Both the position numbers and the translations under genes were made by a program. Below are positions 1 to 9,000 of a stretch of DNA of 64,000 nucleotides, in pieces. The stretch is from Niastella vici (GTDB taxonomy: Bacteria; Bacteroidota; Bacteroidia; Chitinophagales; Chitinophagaceae): positions 1 to 64,000 of the forward strand of contig NZ_LVYD01000066.1 in assembly GCF_002077945.1 (NCBI RefSeq), read 5' to 3'. The notes beneath the pieces are model-generated. The model did not search any database. It was not told where the DNA came from and worked only from the letters and a program-made list of their open reading frames with translations. Positions within the stretch are counted from its first letter, which is position 1, and every line of letters begins with the position of its first letter.

Positions 1-449
1 CCTGGTATATAATTCAACCGTTAACTACACACTTATCCGTGAAATCACAAACCGACATCTGTCTCTTTCCTTGAATATCTGTTCTTTATTCAAGTTATCA
101 TATGAGTCTATGGTCGCCATTCAAAAAATTACTACCTAATTGGTTTCTGATAAAGAACATGGATCACATCAAGCAATGATTATAGTCATGTTCTTAATTT
201 TACCTTATATCCAAGATTGCAATTATAGGAGAGACGTTCGAAAAAAAACATTTGATTCGAGGCTATTATATTTAGCCAACTCGAAGAAGGTAACAAGAAC
301 CTTCTATTTTTAGAAGAAGTTTATAAGGTTAGGGTTAGGAAATCAACTTTTTCGTTTTTTCTCGAACTAAAATAACATATTATAACACCAGTACTCCAGT
401 AAACATTAGTTTATGCCCACTCCCAGGTATAACTTTAATTTACCATTTA
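1..449. other. Intergenic stretch without a recognisable gene
   Basis: This AT-rich stretch at the window edge has no ORF with recognisable content on either strand. The longest plus-strand reading of note is about 25 codons beginning near 102 and resembles nothing I know. The stretch precedes a recombinase remnant and may be decayed mobile-element sequence, but that is inference. Confidence 0.4.
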
Positions 450-623
450 CTACGAAAGTGCCAAAAGATGGCCGCAAGGAATTTCAGCGAATGCTGGGAT
501 TATATTAAAAAGAACAAGGAGAAAGTAACCAATGTATTGGTGTATCTGATTGACAGGTTTAGCCGATCAGGAGATGGAGCTATGCGACTATCCAAAGTGC
601 TACGCGAAAATTATGGGGTTACT
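450..623 (+). pseudogene. Serine recombinase fragment (decayed)
   Basis: The translation from 468 carries the resolvase core around YLIDRFSRSGDGAMRL. It matches, with divergence, the larger recombinase at 49613-51269 in this window. Homology begins upstream near 450 (TYESAK). A two-base loss compared with the other copy, near 462-472, shifts the frame, so the ATG at 468 is not a natural start. The catalytic serine region and everything after YGVT are missing, so this is a non-functional internal fragment. It marks the left edge of the metal/sulfur island, which suggests past insertion or recombination. Confidence 0.75.
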
Positions 624-713
624 TTTTTTCACCAAAGCCATTTTCCCCGCATTTTAAAAAAACAAACCGGGCATGACCCTTCTGAATACCCCAAAAAATT
701 GCCCAAAAAGTAA
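624..713 (+). pseudogene. AraC-family regulator C-terminal fragment
   Basis: The same reading frame that starts in the recombinase remnant changes character after YGVT. It becomes FHQSHFPRILKKQTGHDPSEY, which is the end of the second helix-turn-helix of AraC/XylS regulators (family pattern QSHFSRxFKKxxGxxPSEYR). Only about 28 residues remain before the stop. The chimera is most simply explained by a deletion or illegitimate recombination that joined a recombinase gene to an AraC gene. It is unlikely to be functional. Confidence 0.65.
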
Positions 714-788
714 CTTCCGTACAAAAAGGTTATTTCTATTCTATTCCTGTATTGTTAGTTTAATGAAATTGCAGCAAAATGAACTGTT

Positions 789-1250
789 ATGAAATGGATA
801 ACTCGTGAACGGCCAAAAATTGACAGAATTGCCTGTCCCTGGCTGATCAAAAACTTTGTAGATAAAGAGGCTGAATTTATCTACGTTCCCAAAGAACAGG
901 TTTTTGAAAAAGCCCGGGAATTAAATGCTATTCCCTACGATTTGCCTGGTGCAGAATACACCCATTATGATAACGAATGCACTTTTGATTATATAATTAA
1001 AAAGCATTCCATTACCGACCCGGCATTGTTGCAAATTGCCACCATTGTAAGGGCTGCCGATACAGACAGCTTTCACCTGGCGCCGCAGGCAGCGGGTTTA
1101 TGGGCAATTTCTGCGGGACTTTCTCATAATTATCACAATGATCATGAAATGCTGGCTATTGGAATGAAAATGTACGATGCCCTGTATAGCTGGGCGAAAT
1201 TCGTACAATCAGAACGGCATACCTGGAACCCTGATCTTTTAAAAAAGTAG
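789..1250 (+). CDS. ChrB-like chromate resistance protein (Chrome_Resist domain only)
   Basis: The 153-residue protein matches the C-terminal domain of ChrB. It opens with the conserved WxTRERPKIDRIACPWLI segment and later carries the histidine-rich stretch with an AADTD motif and HNYHNDHEM. In longer ChrB proteins this domain follows an N-terminal regulatory half; here it stands alone, as is common for the stand-alone form next to chromate transporters. The gene sits just upstream of a chrA remnant (9 nt gap), consistent with a former chrB-like/chrA operon. Its role in chromate resistance is inferred from family and neighbourhood. The gene appears intact although its partner is not. Confidence 0.85.
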   Translation: MKWITRERPKIDRIACPWLIKNFVDKEAEFIYVPKEQVFEKARELNAIPYDLPGAEYTHYDNECTFDYIIKKHSITDPALLQIATIVRAADTDSFHLAPQAAGLWAISAGLSHNYHNDHEMLAIGMKMYDALYSWAKFVQSERHTWNPDLLKK

Positions 1251-1259
1251 TTTTTGTCA

Positions 1260-1620
1260 ATGAATGCACCTCAATACACACTACGCCAATTAACCCTGTA
1301 CTTTTTGAAACTGGGCACAATAGGTTTTGGCGGTCCCCCAGCTTTAATAGGCTATATGCACCGTGACCTTGTGGAACAACGCAAATGGATTACTGAAGAA
1401 GATTACAAGGAAGGACTGGCCCTTGCACAATTGGCGCCCGGGCCATTGGCCGCCCAACTGTCAATTTACCTGGGTTATGTGCATTACAGGATCATCGGGG
1501 CAACCCTGGCTGGCCATTGCTCTTGTTACCATTCTGGTTTTACTGAAATTTAAGAAGATCCAGGAGCCGGTTATAATAGTTGTTGCTGCATTGCTTGGGT
1601 TGCTCATCAGGAATTTGTAA
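1260..1620 (+). pseudogene. chrA: Chromate transporter chrA with internal deletion and frameshift
   Basis: The first ~80 codons from ATG 1260 are the N-terminus of a CHR-family chromate transporter: FLKLGTIGFGGPPALI, then ALAQLAPGPLAAQLSIYLGY. At about 1500 the sequence jumps to the extreme C-terminus of the family. This continues in a different frame as LAIALVTILVLLKFKKIQEP and ends AALLGLLIRNL at 1620. A normal ChrA has roughly 390-450 residues, so most of the membrane domain is missing. An internal deletion of close to 0.8-1 kb with frame loss is the simplest reading. A TTG at 1254 is a less likely start than the ATG at 1260. The remnant should not transport chromate. Confidence 0.85.
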
Positions 1621-1630
1621 ATCGTATTAT

Positions 1631-2131
1631 ATGAAAAATATTTTTTGTGCAGGACTTTATATTTTCATGGCATTTTTATCGTTCGGCCAGGATACTCAAA
1701 AATCAAGTAACATGAAATCTGCGCCCACTATTCTCTTTATATGTGAACATGGTGCCGCAAGAAGTACTATAGCGGCAGCATATTTTAATAAACTGGCACA
1801 GCAGCAAGGGCTAAATTATCATGCAATATTCAGAGGAACAAATCCCGATTCAGTACTGACTCCGGCTGCTCAACGTGGGCTTATAAAAGATAGCTTTGAT
1901 GTGCAAGGCTGGAAACCGGTACAAGTAACAAAATCTGATATTGAAAATGCTTACCAAGTAGTTACTTTAGACTGCCTGTTACCTGATAAAGATAATATTA
2001 CAAAACCCATTACACAATGGGAAGGCATACCGCCTGTTAGCAGTGACTATAACGTAGCTCGAGACGCAATTGTAAAAAAAGTGCAGGCGCTAATAGTTGA
2101 TTTATCCCTTAAACATAATATCACTAAATAA
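1631..2131 (+). CDS. Secreted low-molecular-weight phosphatase / arsenate reductase-like protein
   Basis: I chose ATG 1631 because it gives a clear signal peptide (MKNIFCAGLYIFMAFLSFG) followed by a mature domain; an in-frame upstream ATG at 1580 lies inside the chrA remnant. The domain carries the P-loop CX5R motif CEHGAAR (C38-R44) followed by S, typical of the LMW tyrosine-phosphatase/ArsC fold. Family members act as arsenate reductases or phosphatases. A periplasmic location is unusual for arsenate reduction, so the real substrate is uncertain. The protein ends after about 166 residues, a normal size for the fold plus a leader. It sits between chrA debris and a two-component system. Confidence 0.75.
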   Translation: MKNIFCAGLYIFMAFLSFGQDTQKSSNMKSAPTILFICEHGAARSTIAAAYFNKLAQQQGLNYHAIFRGTNPDSVLTPAAQRGLIKDSFDVQGWKPVQVTKSDIENAYQVVTLDCLLPDKDNITKPITQWEGIPPVSSDYNVARDAIVKKVQALIVDLSLKHNITK

Positions 2132-2168
2132 AATACTGGCTGTGCAAATATCATAAAACCAGGGCTTG

Positions 2169-2201
2169 GCAGAATTTCTCCAAAATTTCATGTTAGCTTA
2201 G
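2169..2201 (+). promoter_or_regulatory. Promoter with CTCCAAAAT box (copy A), upstream of response regulator
   Basis: CTCCAAAAT (2178-2186) is followed after exactly 7 nt by TAGCTTAG (2194-2201), which resembles the Bacteroidota -7 element TAnnTTTG. Two other promoters in this island (4164-4187 and 4587-4610) have the same box and the same 7-nt gap. The box occupies the place of the usual -33 element, as an activator site would. This suggests autoregulation of the two-component system. The -7 element ends only 9 nt before the start codon, so the mRNA leader would be very short. Confidence 0.6.
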
Positions 2202-2210
2202 TGGTTTTAT

Positions 2211-2885
2211 ATGAAATTATTAGTGATAGAAGATGAACCCGTTCTGCTTCAAAGTATAGTTGAATATTTTGAACAGGAAGACTTTTTATGTGAAGGAGCG
2301 CACAATTATGAAGAGGGCATTCAAAAAATTGATTTTTTTCAATACGACTGCATCATATTGGATATTAATCTTCCTGGCGGCAGTGGTTTACAACTTCTGC
2401 AATACATGCGGGAGCAACGCAAAGACGATGGTGTAATTATCATTTCAGCTCGTAACTCAATAGATGATAAAATAGCCGGTTTAAATCTTGGCGCCGATGA
2501 TTACCTTACAAAACCATTTCATTTATCAGAACTAAATGCCAGGGTGAAGGCTTTGCTTCGCAGAAAATATGCCCAGGGAAGTAACATACTTGAAATAGGT
2601 AAGTTGCAATTAGACCTATTAGCCAGAAAGGTTACCTGCCATCATCATCCCATTACACTTACAAAGAACGAGTACGATTTACTCGTCTATCTCCTGAATA
2701 ATAAAAACCGGGTGATAAGTAAACAGGCCATTGCCGAACACATTTATGGTGATCAGGCCGATAATATGCCGTCATTCGACTTTGTTTATTCGCAAATCAA
2801 GAATCTGAAGAAAAAACTAAAGGAAAAGGGATGTGACGACCTGATACAAACTGTATATGGATTAGGTTATAAATTGTCATTATGA
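2211..2885 (+). CDS. OmpR-family response regulator
   Basis: A 224-residue two-domain regulator. The receiver (residues 1-115) has the acidic pocket ED (7-8), phosphoacceptor D51 in ILDINLPGG and K101 in LTKPF. The C-terminal winged helix (about 125-224) ends with the OmpR-type VYGLGYKL. It overlaps the sensor kinase start by 4 nt (ATGA), so the pair is translationally coupled. The neighbouring PepSY lipoprotein and RND efflux operon share its own promoter motif, so this protein is the likely activator of efflux in response to an envelope or metal stimulus. The stimulus cannot be read from the sequence. Confidence 0.9.
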   Translation: MKLLVIEDEPVLLQSIVEYFEQEDFLCEGAHNYEEGIQKIDFFQYDCIILDINLPGGSGLQLLQYMREQRKDDGVIIISARNSIDDKIAGLNLGADDYLTKPFHLSELNARVKALLRRKYAQGSNILEIGKLQLDLLARKVTCHHHPITLTKNEYDLLVYLLNNKNRVISKQAIAEHIYGDQADNMPSFDFVYSQIKNLKKKLKEKGCDDLIQTVYGLGYKLSL

Positions 2886-4147
2886 GCAAACAATTACTTC
2901 AAAGAAATACTCGTTTTCTGATGATATGGCTGCCTGTGGTTTTACTGGCCTGTTCTCTTTTATTCTATGTATTGATGAGAATGCAAGCGCACCACATGCA
3001 GGAAAAACAATTATTACTTAAGCAACATAATGTATGGAATGCGTTTGTGGCAAAATCAGGAAATATTGAAAAACATATTCCCGGCGAATATGATATTGCA
3101 GAAGGCACTGCCAGTAGTGATATTGAATTGAATGAGCCGAGAGACACCAGCATTTTTAATGCGGATAAAAAAAAGATCTTACCGTTTGAAGTATTGACCG
3201 GGCAGTTTTCATGGAATGGTAACCCTTATCTGATATCAACTTATGTGTCTTCTGTTGAAATATCACACCTGATCATTAAAATTTTTATAGCCGAAGCCAT
3301 TATTCTTTTCCTGCTTCTAATTACTATCATAGTTTTAAACAGAAAAAGCTCGGGTTTATTATGGAAACCTTTTTTCACGACCATGAAGGAAGTGAATGAA
3401 TATGATGTCACCCGTAATCAATCTTTACAATTAGCCGAAGTAACAGGGACCACTGAATTTGACGAATTGAACAAAACGCTTACAAGTCTTATCGATAAAG
3501 TAAACAGCGCTTACCATAATCAAAAACAGTTTGTTGAAAATGCTTCTCACGAAATGCAGACACCATTGGCCATCATCCGGTCGAAGCTGGAATTGCTAAT
3601 TAATCAACCCGGGCTTACAGAAAAAGTAGCTGCTTTATTAGGTGATATTACAGAAGCGAATGACCGGCTTAGTCAGATGAATCGTACTTTACTGTTACTG
3701 GCAAAAATTGAAAACAACCAGTTTCCCGATACAGATGTAATAAGCATATCTCAAACACTGCAACACATTTTAGCCGGCTACAAAGATCATTACGACGATT
3801 TCCCTTCATTAACGATCAATTTCAAAGAGGAAGTTATTGTTCAGGCAAACTATTCATTAATTGAGATATTGCTTTCAAACCTGGTGAAAAATGCCATTGT
3901 TCATAATATACATGGGGGGCAAATTGATCTTGCTTTATCAGGATCGGTATTAATAATAGCCAATACGGGATTGCCCCTGAATGCCAACCCTGATGAACTG
4001 TTTGAAAGATTTAGAAAAGGGTCGCATCAAACCAAAACAACCGGACTAGGACTGGCTTTGGTAAAGCAGATCTGCCATCTATATCATTATTCCGTAAGCT
4101 ATGAATACAATAATGACTGGCATAAAATAGCCATAATATTCGCTTAA
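2882..4147 (+). CDS. Membrane sensor histidine kinase (HisKA/HATPase)
   Basis: 421 residues. There are two membrane segments, about 12-33 and 131-152, enclosing a ~100-residue periplasmic sensor region. A linker is followed by HisKA with the phosphorylated histidine H223 in NASHEMQTPLAII. The ATPase has an N-box NLVKNAIVHN and a G-box TTGLGLALVK. The usual DxGxG box is weak (ANTGLPLN), as in several kinases of this group. It is the cognate partner of the upstream regulator, whose gene it overlaps. The small periplasmic domain suggests sensing of a compound or metal in the periplasm; I do not recognise its fold. Confidence 0.9.
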   Translation: MSKQLLQRNTRFLMIWLPVVLLACSLLFYVLMRMQAHHMQEKQLLLKQHNVWNAFVAKSGNIEKHIPGEYDIAEGTASSDIELNEPRDTSIFNADKKKILPFEVLTGQFSWNGNPYLISTYVSSVEISHLIIKIFIAEAIILFLLLITIIVLNRKSSGLLWKPFFTTMKEVNEYDVTRNQSLQLAEVTGTTEFDELNKTLTSLIDKVNSAYHNQKQFVENASHEMQTPLAIIRSKLELLINQPGLTEKVAALLGDITEANDRLSQMNRTLLLLAKIENNQFPDTDVISISQTLQHILAGYKDHYDDFPSLTINFKEEVIVQANYSLIEILLSNLVKNAIVHNIHGGQIDLALSGSVLIIANTGLPLNANPDELFERFRKGSHQTKTTGLGLALVKQICHLYHYSVSYEYNNDWHKIAIIFA

Positions 4148-4153
4148 CAGGCT

Positions 4154-4187
4154 GCCTAAATCTCTCCAAAATCATTGAATAACTTTA
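4154..4187 (+). promoter_or_regulatory. Promoter with CTCCAAAAT box (copy B), upstream of PepSY lipoprotein
   Basis: GCCTAAATCTCTCCAAAAT (4154-4172) is followed after 7 nt by TAACTTTA (4180-4187). The 19-base upstream part is identical to copy C at 4577-4595. A further ACTCCAAATTT lies at 4203-4213, between this promoter and the ATG at 4226. This is a probable target of the adjacent OmpR-type regulator. Confidence 0.6.
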
Positions 4188-4225
4188 TGATGCTTTGAAT
4201 TTACTCCAAATTTAAAAGTTGTAAT

Positions 4226-4486
4226 ATGAAAAAGTTAATGGTTTATTTAATTGTGTTCACAATGACAGCATCATTGTCTTGTGAAAACGAACAGGAAATT
4301 TCTGCGTCATCAGTTCCCGAACCGGTGATGAATGCTTTTAAAGCAAAATATCCTGCCATCACCCCTGATAAGTGGGTAAAAGAAAAGGAAAAAGGAAAAG
4401 TGATTTATGAAGCCAAGTTCACAAGGGATAATAAAAAGGGAGAGGCCGAATTTGACGAAAGCGGCAATTTCATCGAAGAGGATTAA
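4226..4486 (+). CDS. Small PepSY-like periplasmic lipoprotein
   Basis: 86 residues. The leader MKKLMVYLIVFTMTASLSC ends in a plausible lipobox with the acylated Cys at 19. The mature part follows the PepSY-like/DUF2874 pattern common in Bacteroidota: VPEPVMNAFKAKYP, then KWVKEKEKGKVIYEAKF and EFDESGNFIEE. Such small proteins are often encoded beside two-component systems and are thought to modulate envelope sensing or protease activity, but their biochemical role is poorly known. It has its own promoter with the CTCCAAAAT box and is followed by a strong hairpin, so it is transcribed as a single gene. Confidence 0.8.
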   Translation: MKKLMVYLIVFTMTASLSCENEQEISASSVPEPVMNAFKAKYPAITPDKWVKEKEKGKVIYEAKFTRDNKKGEAEFDESGNFIEED

Positions 4487-4517
4487 TAATGAAAGACACA
4501 CGTTTGTAAGAGCTATT

Positions 4518-4551
4518 AAATGTTTGGTCCTTATGCAAGGACCAAACATTT
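4518..4551 (+). terminator. Perfect 15-bp hairpin after the PepSY gene
   Basis: AAATGTTTGGTCCTT (4518-4532) pairs perfectly with AAGGACCAAACATTT (4537-4551) around the tetraloop ATGC. The 3' flank is T/A-rich but not a clean T-tract. It separates the lipoprotein gene from the efflux operon, which has its own promoter at about 4587-4610. Confidence 0.75.
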
Positions 4552-4576
4552 ATTTTAATAAAATGCTTTTTTACCT

Positions 4577-4610
4577 GCCTAAATCTCTCCAAAATCATTT
4601 GATAGCTTTG
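4577..4610 (+). promoter_or_regulatory. Promoter with CTCCAAAAT box (copy C), upstream of RND efflux operon
   Basis: GCCTAAATCTCTCCAAAAT (4577-4595) is followed after 7 nt by TAGCTTTG (4603-4610), a perfect match to the Bacteroidota -7 element TAnnTTTG. No TTTG is found at the usual -33 position; the box sits there instead, as expected for an activator-dependent promoter. The efflux operon starts at 4640. Confidence 0.65.
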
Positions 4611-4639
4611 GCGGCTATTTAAAAATCCAACAGCCCAAC

Positions 4640-6022
4640 ATGTTATATAAAAAAATGAAATGGTACACGCTGGCAGGTGCATTATTGTTTTGTTGTAAAA
4701 CAATGGCCCAAAGCCCGGTTGATACTTTGCTTCAACTGAAAGGCGCCATCCAATTAGCTGAACAGCATTACCATTTATTACAAGCCCGGAAATACGAAGC
4801 CGCTGCCTCTGATAAAAATGTGGATGTTGCCAAATACAGCAGGATGCCGACCATTGACGCCACTTATCAGGTTGGAATGGCAACCGCAAATAATCTTATC
4901 GGCGTATTTTATCCGAACGGAATACTGCCTATGACTGGCCCGCCGTCTTCCGGCAATAATTATTCACCGGCCACAGGTAGTGCGGCTGGTTTATTATTAA
5001 ACTGGCAGGCTACTACCTTCGGCCAGCGGGAAGCGCAGATCAATGTTTCCCGGGCGCAGGCTAACGCACAACAATCAGCTTATCAGCAGGAATTATTCCG
5101 GCATACCATAAATGTGATCAGCGCTTACCTGGATGTATTACTTACCAACGACCTGCTTTCCATACACCGGCAAAACATTGAACGGGTGCAGGCCAATCTT
5201 AAACAAAGCCGGGTATTGGCTAACAGTGGCATTAAACCAGGTGTTGATACCGCATTGTTTTTGTCAGAGTTGTCCAAAGCAAAGATCGATTGGCTGCAGG
5301 CGCAAAAACAGTTGGAAGTGCAACAATGGCAATTGGCTCAACTGATAGTGGTGGATGCATTACCTGTTCCTGCCGACACCGGTTTTCTGAAAACATTACC
5401 TCAGCCCGTAGCAATCAATGATACCTCCTTTTCAGGGCATCCGCTGGTGCGGTATGCCCAAAGTCAATTTCAGCTGAGTCAATCCCGGGAACTGCTGTTA
5501 AAAAAGACCTATTTGCCTAAATTAACGGTTTGGGGAATTGCATTTGCCAGGGGCTCCGGGTTCCAGCCAAACGGAACTATAAAAACCTGGGATGGAGTTG
5601 GCTTGAGCCGCTATAATTACGGGGCTGGTGTGCAGCTTGCATTTCCAATTATGAAATACGGGGAAGTGAAACGGGAGCTGCAACAACAGACCTTTTTATC
5701 AAAGTCCGCAGCAGAAAAGCTGATGGAAGAAAAGGCAAAACTCACCACCCAGCAACGGATAGCCAATGCCACCTTTCAAAGCAGCGTAACGGTAGCGGCA
5801 GAAACGCAGCAGCAACTGAGATCGGCACGGTATGCCTTTAGCGCCATACAAACAAGATACAATACGGGATTGGTTAATTTTGCTGATCTTATTCAGGCGC
5901 AATACAACTTACTTAAATCAGAACTGGATGTTAAACAGGCTTATTGGGACGCCTGGAAAGCCTTGTTGCTGCAGGCAGCCGTAAAAGGTGACATGAACGT
6001 TTTTTTAAATGAAATGAAGTAA
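4640..6022 (+). CDS. TolC-family outer membrane efflux protein
   Basis: 460 residues with a leader ending around FCCKTMAQ and two OEP-type repeats. These contain long alpha-helical stretches, for example residues 130-160 and 360-400, with the typical LLTNDLLSIHRQNIERVQANL and a late RYNTGLVNFADLIQAQYNLL segment. This is the outer-membrane channel of the tripartite pump encoded downstream; the pump gene starts only 7 nt later. An in-frame ATG at 4655 is an alternative start. The gene order channel-pump-adaptor differs from the second RND operon in this window (adaptor-pump-channel). Confidence 0.9.
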   Translation: MLYKKMKWYTLAGALLFCCKTMAQSPVDTLLQLKGAIQLAEQHYHLLQARKYEAAASDKNVDVAKYSRMPTIDATYQVGMATANNLIGVFYPNGILPMTGPPSSGNNYSPATGSAAGLLLNWQATTFGQREAQINVSRAQANAQQSAYQQELFRHTINVISAYLDVLLTNDLLSIHRQNIERVQANLKQSRVLANSGIKPGVDTALFLSELSKAKIDWLQAQKQLEVQQWQLAQLIVVDALPVPADTGFLKTLPQPVAINDTSFSGHPLVRYAQSQFQLSQSRELLLKKTYLPKLTVWGIAFARGSGFQPNGTIKTWDGVGLSRYNYGAGVQLAFPIMKYGEVKRELQQQTFLSKSAAEKLMEEKAKLTTQQRIANATFQSSVTVAAETQQQLRSARYAFSAIQTRYNTGLVNFADLIQAQYNLLKSELDVKQAYWDAWKALLLQAAVKGDMNVFLNEMK

Positions 6023-6029
6023 ACCCACA

Positions 6030-9000
6030 ATGATCAGGTTAATACAATTTGCGCTTCGCCGGCCGGTCACCATTCTCGTATTGGTAGCTGGTATTTTGCT
6101 GTTTTCCATACTCGCCATCAGGAAATCGGCCATAGATATTTTTCCTGCCGTTAATGCGCCCACGATCTATGTGGCGCAAACTTATGGCGGATTGTCGCCC
6201 CAGCAAATGGAAGGCTTTATTACATCTTATTATGAATACCATTTTTTATACATTACCGGTATAAAGGCCGTTGAAAGCAAATCGATACAGGGTTTATCTC
6301 TTATTAAGTTGCAGTTTCATGAAGGCACAAACATGGCCAATGCCATGGCCGAAGTGATCTCCTATGTTAACCGCTCGCGGTCGTTTATGCCGCCCGGCAC
6401 GCTGCCGCCATTTGTGATGCGGTATGATGCCGGCTCTATTCCCGTTGGGCAACTCGTATTCAGCAGTGAAAGCCGTTCGTTGAATGAGATCTCAGACCTG
6501 GCATTGTTCAAGGTACGCCCCATGTTTGCGGCATTAGAGGGCGTTTCTGCGCCTCCACCATTTGGCGGTAATCAGCGCACCATTGTGATCAAAGCCGATC
6601 CGGAGAGGTTAAGAAGCTATAATATCACAGCCGATGAAGTAGCCATTGCAATTGCCAGGAACAATCCCATATTACCGGCTGGTAATATCAGGGCAAATGA
6701 TAAAGCCATCATCACTGGTTCCAATAGCGTGGTAGACAATTTCAAGGAACTGGAAAATGTAACAGTGAAAGCTAGCAATGGTACCCCGGTGCTGGTAAGG
6801 GACCTGGCCACTGTTGACAATGGAGCGGATATTACAACTGGCTATGCATTGATCAATGGAAAAAGGTCAGTGTATATTCCAGTAACCAAACGAGCGGATG
6901 CTTCCACCTGGGATGTGGTGCAGTCGGTAAAAAAAGCATTGCCCGATATGCAGGCCGCTATTCCAGATGATATAAAGGTTTCATACGAATTTGATCAGTC
7001 AGGTTATGTGATCAATTCGCTGAAAAGTCTTTTGTTTGAAGGATTACTGGGCGCATTATTGACCGGTCTGATGGTTTTATTATTCCTAAGAGATCTGCGA
7101 AGCGCGGCTATTGTAATCATCACCATTCCATTGGCGTTGTTAACGTCTGTGGCCTGTTTGTATTTGACCGGACAAACGATCAATATCATGACGTTGGGCG
7201 GTTTGGCATTAGCAATAGGTATACTGGTTGATGAATCAACGGTGACCATTGAAAATATTCACCATCACCTCGAACTGGGCAAACCAAGGGCAAGGGCCAT
7301 CTGGGATGCCTGTCAGGAAATAGCGGTTCCCAAATTATTGATCCTGTTGAGTGTACTGGCCGTATTTGTACCTTCCTTATTTATGTCGGGCGTACCACGG
7401 TCTATGTTCCTGCCATTATCCATGTCAGTTGGTTTTGCCATGATCGCTTCTTTTCTATTATCCCAAACTTTTGTACCGGTATTATCGAATTGGTTGATGA
7501 AGAAAGGAGTTCCGGCAAATAATAAAGATGGACTGGCCAGGTTAAAGCAACGGCTATCGGGTGATATTAAAAGATCGCGCCGGGCCGCCTGGTTACTGGT
7601 TCCGGCAGCCGTCATTTTACTGTTTTTTATTGCATACCTGGGATATAAGAATGCGGGCACAGAGATCTTCCCAAAGGTGGATGCCTGTCAAATGCAGGTG
7701 CGGTTGAGGATGCCTTCTGGCACCCGGATTGAAAGAACAGAAGATGCTACCAAAAAAACATTGCAACTGATCGCAGATGCTGCGGGGAAAGATAATGTCG
7801 CCATTACTTCTTCGTTTGTTGGCTTACAGCCTCCCACGTTTGCCATTAATCCTATTTTCTTATTCACAAGCGGACCACACGAAGCGGTAATAAAAGTAAA
7901 TCTTAATAAAGGATCAGGTGTAAGTATTGAAAACCTGAAAGAACAATTGCGGGCATCGGTAGCCAAAAATATACCCGGTGTTGCCATTTCATTTGAACCG
8001 GCCGACCTGGTTGACCAGGTAATGAGCCTGGGCGCCAGTAACCCGGTTGAAGTGGTAGTGCAGGGAAAGAATTTAGCGCAAAGCCGGGAGATCGCTGATA
8101 AATTAAATCAGTCATTATCACATGTCTCCTACTTACGCGATTTACAGATAGCACAGGCGCTGGATTATCCTTCTATTCAGATCAACTATGACCGTATAAG
8201 GGTTGGACAAATGGGTTTAACCGTTGAGCAGGCCGGAAAATCTGTTGTGGAAGGCACTTCTTCCAGCCGCTTAACCCAACCGGTTTACTGGTTAGATAAG
8301 GCCTCGGGAAACGCCTACCAGGTACAGGTAGAATATCCGCAGTTTGTTATGAACAGTCCCGAGCAGGTAGATCAGATACCCGTAGGTAAATCAGGTGACA
8401 AACTTGTTTATTTAAGAGATATTGCCGAATGGAAAAAAGGGAGCACTGTTGGCGAATATGACCGCATTAACCAGCAGCGGTTCATTACGCTCACGGCAAA
8501 CGTGCATAAGCAGGACCTGGGCCAGGCGGTGAAAGAGGTGAATGCAGCCATAAAAAAATTAGGTACTTTACCCCTGGGTGTAAAAGTATATCTGCGCGGA
8601 CAATCAGAAGTGTTGGAGCAGATCAATAGCGAATTATCAACCGGGTTGTTACTGGCTGTGCTGGTGATCGGTTTAACGCTCGCCGCTTATTTTCAATCAT
8701 TCAAATTATCATTAACGGTGTTGGCTGTACTTCCGGGCGTATTGGCGGGCTCCATGCTGCTGTTATGGGTCACCGGTAACACCATGAATATACAATCGTT
8801 TATGGGCTGTATCATGGCGGTTGGCGTGGCAGTGGCAAATGCCATTTTGTTGGTATCGAATGCAGAACAACTCCGGCTGCAGCAAAACACCGGCATGTTC
8901 GGGGCGCAGGCTGCCGTTAATCGTTTTCGTCCCATTGTAATGACAAGCGTTGCCATGATCGCAGGGATGATCCCTATGTCGTTGGGATTGGGTGATACCG

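Noticed and set aside
102-182. A 25-codon ORF near the window start
   Set aside because: Too short, without similarity or a convincing RBS.
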